Source: JARFUG01 sp050485365 (lineage in GTDB: Bacteria; Desulfobacterota; Desulfuromonadia; Desulfuromonadales; JACZKF01). Taken from it: a stretch of 43,220 nt of DNA. The notes beneath the pieces are model-generated. The model was not told the origin of the DNA. It searched no databases and saw only the letters and a list, made by a program, of their open reading frames with translations. The stretch is from contig JBJHBH010000018.1 in NCBI GenBank assembly GCA_050485365.1, positions 1 to 43,220 on the forward strand. The letters run 5' to 3'. Shown one piece after another: positions 15,424-23,185 of the stretch. A program made the position numbers and the translations under genes. Positions within the stretch are counted from its first letter, which is position 1. Each line of letters opens with the position of its first letter.

Positions 15424-17016
15424 ATGACGAACGATTGCGCCATCCGATTCACCATCCGTCGCAGCGAAACCGATGCGGTGATCTTCGATCTCGACGGGGT
15501 TGTGACCCAGACGGCCACCGTCCATGCCCGGGCCTGGAAGTCGATGTTCGACGCCTACCTGAAGGAGCGCGCCGCAAAGGACGATGCGCCCTTTATCCCT
15601 TTCGACGAGGTCAAGGACTACCTGCGATACGTCGACGGAAAACCGCGCTACGACGGCGTAAAGGATTTTCTCGCCTCACGCGACATCGCGCTCCCCTGGG
15701 GGAGCCCGGACAACCCGACGGAGGCCGAAACGGTCTGTGGCCTCGGAAACCGCAAGAACCGAGAGTTCCACGCCATCGTGCAGCGCGACGGCGTCGAGCC
15801 CTTCGCCGGAACGGTTTCGCTCATCCATGCCCTTCGCGACCTCGGCATCCGCACCGCCATCATCTCCTCCAGCCGCAACTGCCGCGAGATCCTGCAGGCC
15901 GCCGGGGTCGAAGATCTCTTTGAGCAGAGGGTCGACGGATCGGTGATGGAGACAATCGGCCTCCCGGGAAAGCCGGCCCCCGATATCTTTCTCGAGGCGG
16001 CCAGGCGACTCGGCGTGAATCCGGCGCGAAGCGCCGTGGTCGAGGACGCCATCTCCGGCGTCCAGGCCGGTGCCGCGGGCAACTTCGCCGTTGTGATCGG
16101 CATCGACCGCTCGGGGGGAGGGCGCGACGAGCTCCTCGCCAACGGGGCCGACATCGTCGTGGACGATCTGTGCGAGGTGAGCGCCTTCGACGAGCGCGGC
16201 GGCGAGCGCGACACGCACGAGCTCCCCTCGGCGCTGCAGCGCGGGGAGGAGATCGCCGTGCGGCTCAAAGGGCGCACCCCCCTCGTTTTTCTCGACTACG
16301 ACGGGGTGCTGACGCCCATCGTCAGGCGCCCCGAGGACGCGACGATCGGCGAGGGGATGCGCCGGACGGTCCAGACCCTCGCGCAGCGTTGCCGTCTGGC
16401 CGTCGTCAGCGGGCGCGATCTGCGCGATGTGAAGAAGATGGCCAGGATCGAAGGGATCGTCTACGCGGGGAGCCACGGCTTCGACATCGAGACGCCGACA
16501 CAGGAAGAGGTGGAGTACCGCGGCGGCGTACGGGCGCTCCCCGCCCTCGACGACGCCGAATTGATGCTGGTCGAAGCGCTGGCGCAGATCGACGGCGCCC
16601 GCGTCGAGCGCAAGAAGTTCGCCGTGGCGGTCCATTTCCGTGAAGTCGACGAAGACGCCGTCGCGCAGGTCGAACGAGCGGTCGACGATGCGCTCGAATC
16701 GGTCGGCAATCTGCGCAAGACGGGAGGAAAGAAGATTTTCGAGCTGCGCCCCGACATCGACTGGGACAAGGGGAAGGCGATCCTTTTTTTGATGGAAAAA
16801 CTGCAGTGGGACGCCCCCGACGCCCTCCCCATCTACATCGGCGACGATCTGACCGACGAAGACGCGTTTCGCGCGCTGCGCTCCCGGGGGATCGGCATCG
16901 TGGTGCGCGACGAGGAGGCGCGCCCGACGCTGGCGGACTACGCCCTGGAGGATCCCACCGAGGTGGAGCGCTTTCTCGGCGATCTGGCAAAGCTGCTCGA
17001 ACAGAGGCGCCCATGA
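15424..17016 (+). CDS. otsB: Fused beta-phosphoglucomutase-like HAD and trehalose-6-phosphate phosphatase
   Basis: A 530-residue two-domain protein. Residues about 17-260 are a HAD phosphatase/mutase: IFDLDGVVTQTATVHARAW (DxD plus the cap helix of beta-phosphoglucomutase), ISSSRNCREIL, and VVEDAISGVQAG. Residues about 285-525 are OtsB: FLDYDGVLTPIV, VVSGRDLRDVK, YAGSHGFDIETP and YIGDDLTDEDAFR. The combination would dephosphorylate trehalose 6-phosphate and convert beta-glucose-1-phosphate to glucose 6-phosphate. ATG 15424 has AAGGAGG 9 nt upstream; ATG 15415 abuts that site and is unlikely. Its stop overlaps the GH65 start by 4 nt. Domain order matches mycobacterial OtsB1 (Rv2006), which also includes GH65 in one chain. 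No otsA is seen in the window. Confidence 0.88.
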   Translation: MTNDCAIRFTIRRSETDAVIFDLDGVVTQTATVHARAWKSMFDAYLKERAAKDDAPFIPFDEVKDYLRYVDGKPRYDGVKDFLASRDIALPWGSPDNPTEAETVCGLGNRKNREFHAIVQRDGVEPFAGTVSLIHALRDLGIRTAIISSSRNCREILQAAGVEDLFEQRVDGSVMETIGLPGKPAPDIFLEAARRLGVNPARSAVVEDAISGVQAGAAGNFAVVIGIDRSGGGRDELLANGADIVVDDLCEVSAFDERGGERDTHELPSALQRGEEIAVRLKGRTPLVFLDYDGVLTPIVRRPEDATIGEGMRRTVQTLAQRCRLAVVSGRDLRDVKKMARIEGIVYAGSHGFDIETPTQEEVEYRGGVRALPALDDAELMLVEALAQIDGARVERKKFAVAVHFREVDEDAVAQVERAVDDALESVGNLRKTGGKKIFELRPDIDWDKGKAILFLMEKLQWDAPDALPIYIGDDLTDEDAFRALRSRGIGIVVRDEEARPTLADYALEDPTEVERFLGDLAKLLEQRRP

Positions 17017-19412
17017 GCGCATGGACGCTGGTCTACGACGGCTTCGATCCCGAGAAGGAGGATCTTCGCGAAGCGCTGTGCACCGTGGGCAACGGCTATT
17101 TCGCCACGCGAGGGGCCGCCCCGGAAGTCGCCGCGGACGACGTCCACTATCCGGGCACCTACCTCGCCGGCGGGTACAATCGCCTCACGACCGAGATCGC
17201 CGGGCGGCACGTCGAAAACGAGGATCTGGTCAATTTCCCCAACTGGCTCCCCCTGACCTTTCGCATCGAGGGGGGGGAGTGGTTCGATCTGCGGCGGGTC
17301 CGGATCCTCGACTATCGTCAGGAGCTTCACATGCTCCACGGCGTGCTGTGCCGCGATCTGCGCTTCGCCGACGCCTCGGGACGGATCACGGCGGTGCGCC
17401 AGCGGCGCTTCGTGCACATGCGCTTCCCCCATCTGGCGGCCCTTGAGACGCACATCGACGCCGAGAACTGGTCGGGGAAGCTGGAGGTGAGGGTCGAGAT
17501 CGACGGACGGGTCGTCAACGACGGCGTGCGGCGCTACCGCAGCCTCAACAACCGTCACCTCGAAGCGCTGGAGAGCTGGCGGGACGGCGATGCGCTCTAT
17601 TTGAGGACGCGGACCTCGCAGTCGCGCCTGGAGATGGTTCAGGGGGTGCGCACCCAGCTCTTCTTCCAGGAGCGCCCCCTGGTCCTCGATCGCCTTACCG
17701 AATCGCGCCCCGAGCTCATCGCTCAGACCATCCCTCTGGTTCTCAAGGAGGGGGAGTCGGTGCGGGTCGAGAAGACCCTGGCTCTGTACACCTCGCGTGA
17801 CTGGGCCGTCTCGGAGCCTGGCGACGCCGCGGCCAAGGCCCTCGGACGCGCGCCGGATTTCGCCGAACTGCTCGAAAAACACCGCACCACCTGGGAGCAC
17901 CTCTGGCACCGCTTCGACATCCGGATCGAAGGGCAGGGCGGTAACGGCGAAGAGGCCGAGCGGATTTTGCGCCTGCACATCTTCCATCTGTTGCAGACCG
18001 TCTCGCTGCACACCATCGATCTCGACGTGGGAGTCCCCTCGCGCGGGTGGCACGGCGAGGCGTACCGGGGGCACATCTTCTGGGACGAGCTCTACATCTT
18101 CCCTATGCTCAACTTCCGGGTTCCCGAGATCACCCGCACTCTGCTCGCCTACCGCTACCGCCGCCTGGAGGAGGCGCGGGCCATGGCCCGCGAAGCCGGC
18201 CTGCGCGGCGCGATGTATCCGTGGCAAAGCGGCAGCGACGGCCGCGAAGAGAGCCAGCGCCTGCACCTCAATCCCAAATCCGGACGCTGGCTCCCCGACA
18301 ACACCCACCTGCAAAAGCACGTCAACGCCGCCATCGCCTGGAACGCCTGGCACTATTTTCAGGCGACGGAGGACACCGAGTTTCTTCACTATCACGGCGC
18401 GGAAATGATTCTGGAGATCGCCCGATTCTGGGCGAGCAAGGCTTCGTGGAATCCGCAGATGGAGCGCTACGAGATCCGCGGCGTCATGGGGCCGGACGAA
18501 TATCACGACGGCTACCCCGGCATCGAGCGGCCGGGGCTCGACAACAACGCCTACACCAACGTCATGGCCGTGTGGTGCCTCGCGACCGCTCTGGAGGTCC
18601 TCTCCATCCTCCCCGGGGACCGCCGCGCCGAGCTCGCCGACACCCTCGAGCTCGGCGACCACGAGCTCGAGCTGTGGGACCGCATCAGCCGCCGCATCCG
18701 CCTGTGCTTCCACGACGACGGCATCATCAGCCAGTTCGAGGGGTACGCCGAGCTGGAGGAGCTCGACTGGGAGCGCTACCGCAAAGAGCACGGCGAGGTG
18801 ATGCGCCTCGACCGGATTCTCGAAGCCGAAGGGGACACCCCCAACCGCTACAAGGTCTCGAAGCAGGCCGATGTGCTGATGCTTTTCTACCTTTTCAGCT
18901 CCGAGGAGCTCAAAGCGATCTTTCAGCGCCTGGGCTATCCCTTCGAATACGAGACGATTCCGCGCAACCTCGATTACTATCTGAAGCGGACCTCCCACGG
19001 CTCGACCCTCAGCCAGATCGTGCACGCCTGGGTGCTGGCCCGCTCGGACCGCGACCGCTCCTGGGAGCTCTTCAAGATGGCGCTGCACAGCGACATCGGC
19101 GACATCCAGGGGGGGACGACCCCCGAGGGGATTCACCTGGGCGCCATGGCCGGCACGGTCGATCTCATTCAGCGCTGCTACAGCGGGCTGGAGATGCGCG
19201 AAGAAATTCTTCATTTCAACCCCTGCCTTCCGCGCGATCTCTCCCGGCTGCACTTCAATATCCGCTACCGCGGCAAGTCGATGTCGGTGACCGTCACCCA
19301 CGACCGGTTGACCCTGTCGTGCCTTCTGTGCGGCGACGAGCCGATCCGCATCGGCTGCCGGGATCAGGTCCGCGAGCTCCATGGGGGGCAGACGCTGGAG
19401 TTTGCGCTGTAG
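17013..19412 (+). CDS. GH65-family disaccharide phosphorylase (trehalose phosphorylase-like)
   Basis: A 799-residue glycoside hydrolase family 65 protein. The N-terminal beta-sandwich has NGYFATRGAAPE; the (alpha/alpha)6 catalytic domain has HIFWDELYIFPML, MYPWQSGSDGREE and GVMGPDEYHDGYP with the general-acid Glu496, then DNNAYTNVMA. SHGSTLSQIVHAW is the phosphate-binding region, and a small C-terminal beta domain ends LHGGQTLEFAL. An inverting phosphorolysis of trehalose, or a related alpha-diglucoside, to beta-glucose-1-phosphate is predicted; kojibiose, nigerose, maltose or trehalose 6-phosphate specificity cannot be excluded. The beta-PGM domain encoded just upstream would consume exactly that product. 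ATGA overlap with the upstream gene implies translational coupling. Confidence 0.88.
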   Translation: MSAWTLVYDGFDPEKEDLREALCTVGNGYFATRGAAPEVAADDVHYPGTYLAGGYNRLTTEIAGRHVENEDLVNFPNWLPLTFRIEGGEWFDLRRVRILDYRQELHMLHGVLCRDLRFADASGRITAVRQRRFVHMRFPHLAALETHIDAENWSGKLEVRVEIDGRVVNDGVRRYRSLNNRHLEALESWRDGDALYLRTRTSQSRLEMVQGVRTQLFFQERPLVLDRLTESRPELIAQTIPLVLKEGESVRVEKTLALYTSRDWAVSEPGDAAAKALGRAPDFAELLEKHRTTWEHLWHRFDIRIEGQGGNGEEAERILRLHIFHLLQTVSLHTIDLDVGVPSRGWHGEAYRGHIFWDELYIFPMLNFRVPEITRTLLAYRYRRLEEARAMAREAGLRGAMYPWQSGSDGREESQRLHLNPKSGRWLPDNTHLQKHVNAAIAWNAWHYFQATEDTEFLHYHGAEMILEIARFWASKASWNPQMERYEIRGVMGPDEYHDGYPGIERPGLDNNAYTNVMAVWCLATALEVLSILPGDRRAELADTLELGDHELELWDRISRRIRLCFHDDGIISQFEGYAELEELDWERYRKEHGEVMRLDRILEAEGDTPNRYKVSKQADVLMLFYLFSSEELKAIFQRLGYPFEYETIPRNLDYYLKRTSHGSTLSQIVHAWVLARSDRDRSWELFKMALHSDIGDIQGGTTPEGIHLGAMAGTVDLIQRCYSGLEMREEILHFNPCLPRDLSRLHFNIRYRGKSMSVTVTHDRLTLSCLLCGDEPIRIGCRDQVRELHGGQTLEFAL

Positions 19413-19485
19413 GGCATCGACGAGAGAAATGGATTCGCGAAATCGGGATGAGGCGATTCAATTCCCCTTAACGCAGGAGGCGTTC

Positions 19486-21864
19486 ATGTCGAAGACGATT
19501 CGCTGGTTTGAAGAGGTCTCGAAGAGCGACACCGAGGAGGTCGGTGGAAAGAACGCTTCGCTCGGCGAGATGATCGGAGGCCTGAAGGAGGAGGGGATTC
19601 GCGTGCCCGACGGCTTCGCCACCACCGCCGAGGCGTATCGGGCCTTCGTCGAAAAGAATGCTCTGGAGGAGCAGATCTGCGAAGAGCTGCGCGCCCTCGA
19701 CGCGGGGGAAAAGCCTCTGGACAGGGTCGGCAAGGCGATCCGCAAACTCTTTCTCCAGGCGGAGTGGCCCGAGGGGATCGCCGAGGAGATCCGCCGGGCC
19801 TACGAAGAGCTTTGCCGCCGCTACGACCAAGAGGAGGTCGACGTCGCGGTGCGAAGCAGCGCCACCGCCGAGGACCTCCCCGAGGCGTCCTTCGCGGGGC
19901 AGCAGGAGACCTTCCTCAACGTCTCGGGGAGCGCCGAGCTTCTGGACGCCTGCCGCCGCTGCTACGCCTCGCTTTTCACCGACCGCGCCATCATCTATCG
20001 CCAGAACAACGACTTCGACCACCTCAAGGTGGCCCTGTCGGTCGGGGTGCAGAAGATGGTGCGCTCGGACAAGGCGAGCGCCGGGGTCATGTTCTCCATC
20101 GACACCGAGAGCGGCTTTCCGCAGGTGGTGGTCATCAACGCCGCCTGGGGGCTGGGCGAAAACGTCGTCCAGGGCTCCATCACGCCCGACGAGTACATCG
20201 TCTTCAAGCCCCTGCTCGGTCAAAAGGGGGTGGTGCCGATCATCGAGAAGAGCATCGGCAGCAAGGAACACAAGATGATCTACGGCCGCGGAGGGACGCA
20301 CGCCACGCGCAACGTGCGCACCTCGCGCAAGGAGCGCAACGCCTTCGTTTTGAACGACGACGAGATCGTTCAGCTCGGCCGCTGGGCCTGCGTCATCGAG
20401 AAGCACTACGGGGTGCCGATGGACATCGAGTGGGCCAAAGACGGCGACACCGACGAGCTCTTCATCGTGCAGGCGCGCCCCGAGACGGTGCAGTCGCGCC
20501 TCGGCGCGGCGCTCTTCAAGAGCTACTCCCTCAAGGAAAAAGGAGAGCGCCTCATCTCCGGCCTCGCCATCGGCCAGGCGATCGCCACCGGCAAGACCCA
20601 GGTCATCCGCAGCGCCGAAGAGATCGAGCGCTTCGAGGAGGGCTCCATCCTCGTCACCGGCATGACCGACCCCGACTGGGTGCCGATCATGAAGAAGGCC
20701 GCCGGGATCGTCACCGATTTCGGCGGGCGCACCTCGCACGCCGCCATCGTGAGCCGCGAGCTCGGCATCGCCGCCCTGGTCGGCACCGGCAACGGGACCC
20801 GGACCCTCAAGGACGGCCAAGAGGTGACCCTTAGCTGCGCCGAGGGGGACGAAGGGTACGTCTACAAGGGGATTCTCGATTTCGAGGCCAAGGAGATCGA
20901 TCTGGAGAACCTCCCCGAGACGCGCACCCAAATCATGCTCAACGTAGCCGAGCCTTCGGCCTCGTTTCGCTGGTGGCGCCTGCCGTGCAGGGGGGTTGGC
21001 CTGGCGCGCATGGAATTCATCATCAACAACATCATCAAGGTCCATCCGATGGCCCTGGTGCGCTTCGACGAGCTAGAGGACCGCAAGGCCCGGCGCACCA
21101 TCGAGGATCTGACCGAGGGGTATGCCGACAAGCCCGAGTATTTCGTCGACATCCTCGCGCGCGGGATCGCCCGGATCGCCGCCTCGCAGCACCCTCACCC
21201 CGTCATCGTGCGTCTGAGCGACTTCAAGACAAACGAGTACGCCGGGCTCATCGGCGGCGCGCAGTTCGAGCCGGACGAGGAAAATCCGATGCTCGGATTC
21301 CGTGGGGCGTCGCGTTACTACGACGAGCGCTACAAGGACGGTTTCGCCCTGGAGTGCAGGGCTCTCAAGCGGGTGCGCGAGGAGATCGGCCTCGACAACG
21401 TCGTCATCATGGTGCCGTTCTGCCGCACTGTCGAAGAGGCCGATCGCGTCCTGGAGGTCATGGCCCACAACGGGCTCAAACGCGGGGAGAAGGGGCTGGA
21501 GGTCTACGTCATGGCCGAGATCCCCTCCAACGTCCTGCTCGCCGAAGAGTTCGCCCAGAGATTCGACGGCTTCTCCATCGGCTCCAACGACCTCACCCAG
21601 CTCACCCTCGGGGTCGATCGCGACTCGGGGCTGTTGAAAAAGCTCTTCGACGAGCGCAACCCGGCGGTGAAGAAGATCATCGCCAACCTGATCGAGGCCG
21701 CGCGAAAGAGCGGCACCAAGGTCGGCATCTGCGGACAGGCGCCCAGCGACTATCCCGAGTTCGCCGAGTTTCTCGTCGAGCTCGGCATCGACTCGATCTC
21801 GCTCAACCCCGACAGCGTCATCGAGGTCATCTCCCACGTCGCGAAGTGCGAAAAGGAGCGCTGA
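19486..21864 (+). CDS. ppsA: Phosphoenolpyruvate synthase
   Basis: A 792-residue pyruvate, water dikinase, making PEP from pyruvate and ATP for gluconeogenesis. The N-terminal ATP-grasp domain holds EVGGKNASLGEMI, VRSSATAEDLPEASFAGQQET and FIVQARPETVQ. The swivelling domain holds GGRTSHAAIVSRELG, its phosphorylated His near residue 414. The C-terminal PEP/pyruvate barrel holds NPMLGFRGASRYY, SIGSNDLTQLTLGVDRDS and CGQAPSDYPEF. The length fits the family and no lesion is seen. AGGAGG precedes ATG 19486. The last codons and terminator recur in diverged form at 25195-25294. Confidence 0.97.
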   Translation: MSKTIRWFEEVSKSDTEEVGGKNASLGEMIGGLKEEGIRVPDGFATTAEAYRAFVEKNALEEQICEELRALDAGEKPLDRVGKAIRKLFLQAEWPEGIAEEIRRAYEELCRRYDQEEVDVAVRSSATAEDLPEASFAGQQETFLNVSGSAELLDACRRCYASLFTDRAIIYRQNNDFDHLKVALSVGVQKMVRSDKASAGVMFSIDTESGFPQVVVINAAWGLGENVVQGSITPDEYIVFKPLLGQKGVVPIIEKSIGSKEHKMIYGRGGTHATRNVRTSRKERNAFVLNDDEIVQLGRWACVIEKHYGVPMDIEWAKDGDTDELFIVQARPETVQSRLGAALFKSYSLKEKGERLISGLAIGQAIATGKTQVIRSAEEIERFEEGSILVTGMTDPDWVPIMKKAAGIVTDFGGRTSHAAIVSRELGIAALVGTGNGTRTLKDGQEVTLSCAEGDEGYVYKGILDFEAKEIDLENLPETRTQIMLNVAEPSASFRWWRLPCRGVGLARMEFIINNIIKVHPMALVRFDELEDRKARRTIEDLTEGYADKPEYFVDILARGIARIAASQHPHPVIVRLSDFKTNEYAGLIGGAQFEPDEENPMLGFRGASRYYDERYKDGFALECRALKRVREEIGLDNVVIMVPFCRTVEEADRVLEVMAHNGLKRGEKGLEVYVMAEIPSNVLLAEEFAQRFDGFSIGSNDLTQLTLGVDRDSGLLKKLFDERNPAVKKIIANLIEAARKSGTKVGICGQAPSDYPEFAEFLVELGIDSISLNPDSVIEVISHVAKCEKER

Positions 21865-21920
21865 GCGATCCGTCTGCATCCGTTTAACATCGGTCCTCTC
21901 CCGTTCGGGGGGACCTTTTT
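21824..21920 (+). repeat. Direct repeat, left copy: 3' end of ppsA plus terminator
   Basis: This 97-nt stretch (last 13 ppsA codons, stop, spacer, terminator) aligns with 25195-25294 with about nine substitutions and a 2-nt gap; the coding part differs at only two positions. The two copies bracket the accessory region. Confidence 0.85.
21892..21920 (+). terminator. ppsA terminator
   Basis: GGTCC (21892-21896) pairs with GGACC (21911-21915), with an inner CCC/GGG stem and a TTTTT run. Confidence 0.85.
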
Positions 21921-21940
21921 CCGACAGAGGAGTTTTTGAT

Positions 21941-22085
21941 TTGACATAGCGGATTAGAAACAGATATTTTGTCTGCATTAAAATTCTTGTGGAAGGCAGG
22001 GGGAATGCTTTTTCACCGGGCAGAGTTGAAAAGATAACAAGAAGCCGCCGAGCCGTCGCAGAACGGTACGGCGGCTTTTGTGTTT
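21941..22085 (+). ncRNA. Candidate small RNA with its own promoter and terminator
   Basis: TTGACA (21941-21946), an 18-nt spacer and TATTTT (21965-21970) form a good promoter just past the ppsA terminator. At 22042-22050 AAGCCGCCG pairs with CGGCGGCTT (22069-22077), with an inner CCGT/ACGG stem, followed by TTTT and a second TTTTT. Together they would give an RNA of about 105 nt. I do not recognise a known RNA family. The promoter points towards the cassette genes, so it could also supply some read-through transcription to them. Confidence 0.4.
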
Positions 22086-22086
22086 T
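22042..22086 (+). terminator. Intrinsic terminator of the candidate small RNA
   Basis: A 9-bp GC-rich outer stem (22042-22050 with 22069-22077), a 4-bp inner stem (53-56 with 63-66) and T-rich tail TTTTGTGTTTTT. Confidence 0.75.
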
Positions 22087-22362
22087 TCGGATTCGGGCTG
22101 AAAAGGCCGAGGGCGACTGAAGGGATGAAAACGATGATTCGAATTGTAGAACCTCTCTTCGCGATGAAATGAAATCAAGGCGAGGTTAAGAATAGAGGCA
22201 GGAAGAAGAATCGAGAAACAGTCGGACGACATCTGCACCCGGGAAGAAACAGCGCCGTACAATGTCGTTTTGACCTCGAAAACGAGGCTCTAAGGCCGGA
22301 AAATGGTTATTTTGGGGTCGAAATATAAAGAAAAATCAGGTGGCTTGGTCCGACCACAAGGT
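22087..22362 (+). other. Gene-free AT-rich stretch
   Basis: I see no credible gene. A short CCTCG-AAAA-CGAGG hairpin lies near 22276-22289. Base composition is clearly more AT-rich than the flanking chromosome, which suggests it belongs to the acquired segment. Confidence 0.5.
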
Positions 22363-22374
22363 AAGGACGTTGAT

Positions 22375-22395
22375 ATGGCTGTAGCTCGAAAGTGA
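22375..22395 (+). CDS. Six-codon leader reading frame coupled to the next gene
   Basis: ATG 22375 encodes MAVARK and stops at TGA 22393-22395. It has a good ribosome site (AAGGA, 7 nt upstream), while the following gene's GTG at 22392 overlaps this stop as GTGA and has no ribosome site of its own. Translational coupling is inferred. Alternatively a single-base error or frameshift here would join the two. Confidence 0.35.
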   Translation: MAVARK

Positions 22396-23093
22396 ATGGT
22401 GAAATTATTGATATCGTACGAGCAAGCTTTCATTTCGACACACCCGCACCTCCTGAAGAGGATCTCATCGCATACGCCCGAAGAGTCTTCGACAAAATGG
22501 ACGCTGCTGCTGGGGAAATGCTCTTGTTCGATGATTACAGTCTCTATCTTGCAGTCGAGGAAGGTTCGATCAAGGGTAGGAGTAAAGTCGCCGTGCTTGC
22601 TGCTACGCTCTATCTTGGTATTGGGCAGTACGGTAGTTTTATCCAAGGGGTGGAGACAATCGCACGCCATGGGCGTGCTGTCGCTCGGGCAGTTGTTTCC
22701 GCGGCCTCCGGTGATGAGATGCTGCAGCATGTGCCGAAAGGGAACACCCGAGTTGATGCTGGCGCGGCTTCTCGCTTAGAGCGGCTTTTTGTCAAGGTCC
22801 GTGATCGTGAAATTGGCCCAGAAGAGGCCACCCTCCTAGCATTGGAGATCCTAGATCCAATTGGGGCAGAACTGCCTCATGGAGCTCAGCAGGAGATTGC
22901 AGCCGCCTTTGAATCGATACGGCTGAATCCGGAACAGTTGAGTCTAGATCTTGGGATCGAAGGGGAGTCCGTCCCGCCGTCCGCTCCGAAACCGCGACCG
23001 AAAAGACCGATGCCTGCTGTGCCGCACCTCTTGGTTGTCATCGAACGCGAAGAGAGGAATAGTCAGCCTCGGTTCCGGAAGGAGTACCGGTAG
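22392..23093 (+). CDS. Hypothetical protein of a putative integron gene cassette
   Basis: A 233-residue protein that I do not recognise. It starts MNGEIIDIVRASFHFDTPAPP (GTG start), is mostly helical and soluble through about residue 190, then has a proline/basic linker (PSAPKPRPKRPMP) and a short hydrophobic-then-charged tail ending FRKEYR. No signal peptide, membrane segment or catalytic motif is evident. Codon use is more relaxed and AT-richer than in ppsA or purL, a sign of transfer. The stop codon lies 9 nt before a 59-bp attC-like site, the spacing expected of a gene cassette. Translation probably depends on the short leader frame whose stop overlaps the GTG. Confidence 0.65.
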   Translation: MNGEIIDIVRASFHFDTPAPPEEDLIAYARRVFDKMDAAAGEMLLFDDYSLYLAVEEGSIKGRSKVAVLAATLYLGIGQYGSFIQGVETIARHGRAVARAVVSAASGDEMLQHVPKGNTRVDAGAASRLERLFVKVRDREIGPEEATLLALEILDPIGAELPHGAQQEIAAAFESIRLNPEQLSLDLGIEGESVPPSAPKPRPKRPMPAVPHLLVVIEREERNSQPRFRKEYR

Positions 23094-23102
23094 CGACCGG
23101 TA

Positions 23103-23161
23103 TTCTAACTATAGTTCAAGCGGACGCGCGTTGCCGCGCGCCGCTCAACATGACGTTAGCT
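23103..23161 (+). other. Putative integron attC recombination site (59-base element)
   Basis: The site begins TTCTAAC (R'', 23103-23109) and ends GTTAGCT (R', 23155-23161); CTAAC and GTTAG are complementary. Inside, GTTCAAGCGGACGCGCG (23114-23130) folds on CGCGCGCCGCTCAAC (23135-23149) around a TTGC loop, leaving unpaired C117 and A124 on one side, like the extrahelical bases that orient attC recombination. Total length is 59 bp. The layout and the TTCAAGC/CTCAAC boxes closely resemble attC sites of known resistance cassettes. It lies between two same-strand hypothetical genes, with the usual short spacing on both sides. No integrase gene is in the window. Confidence 0.8.
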
Positions 23162-23185
23162 ATTTGGTAGATAAGGTGAGTTCCA

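Noticed and set aside
16990..17020. Programmed frameshift fusing the OtsB and GH65 products
   Set aside because: The overlap is an ordinary ATGA with no slippery heptamer; translational coupling explains it.
16938..19382. A minus-strand open frame of 814 codons
   Set aside because: Antisense of the GH65 gene; low-complexity translation without family features.
21977..22085. A cyclic dinucleotide (GEMM-type) or other known riboswitch
   Set aside because: The conserved loop and tetraloop-receptor sequences of known classes are not visible, and no coding gene follows the hairpin closely.
22250..22375. An attI site or a second attC upstream of the first cassette gene
   Set aside because: Only a GTTGAT-like core is present; there is no paired R''/L'' structure, so I note it as a possible boundary only.
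22396..22779. An alternative reading of the first cassette gene in another frame (starting ATG 22396)
   Set aside because: The 233-residue frame is longer, ends at the attC-like site with normal spacing, and has a more protein-like composition.
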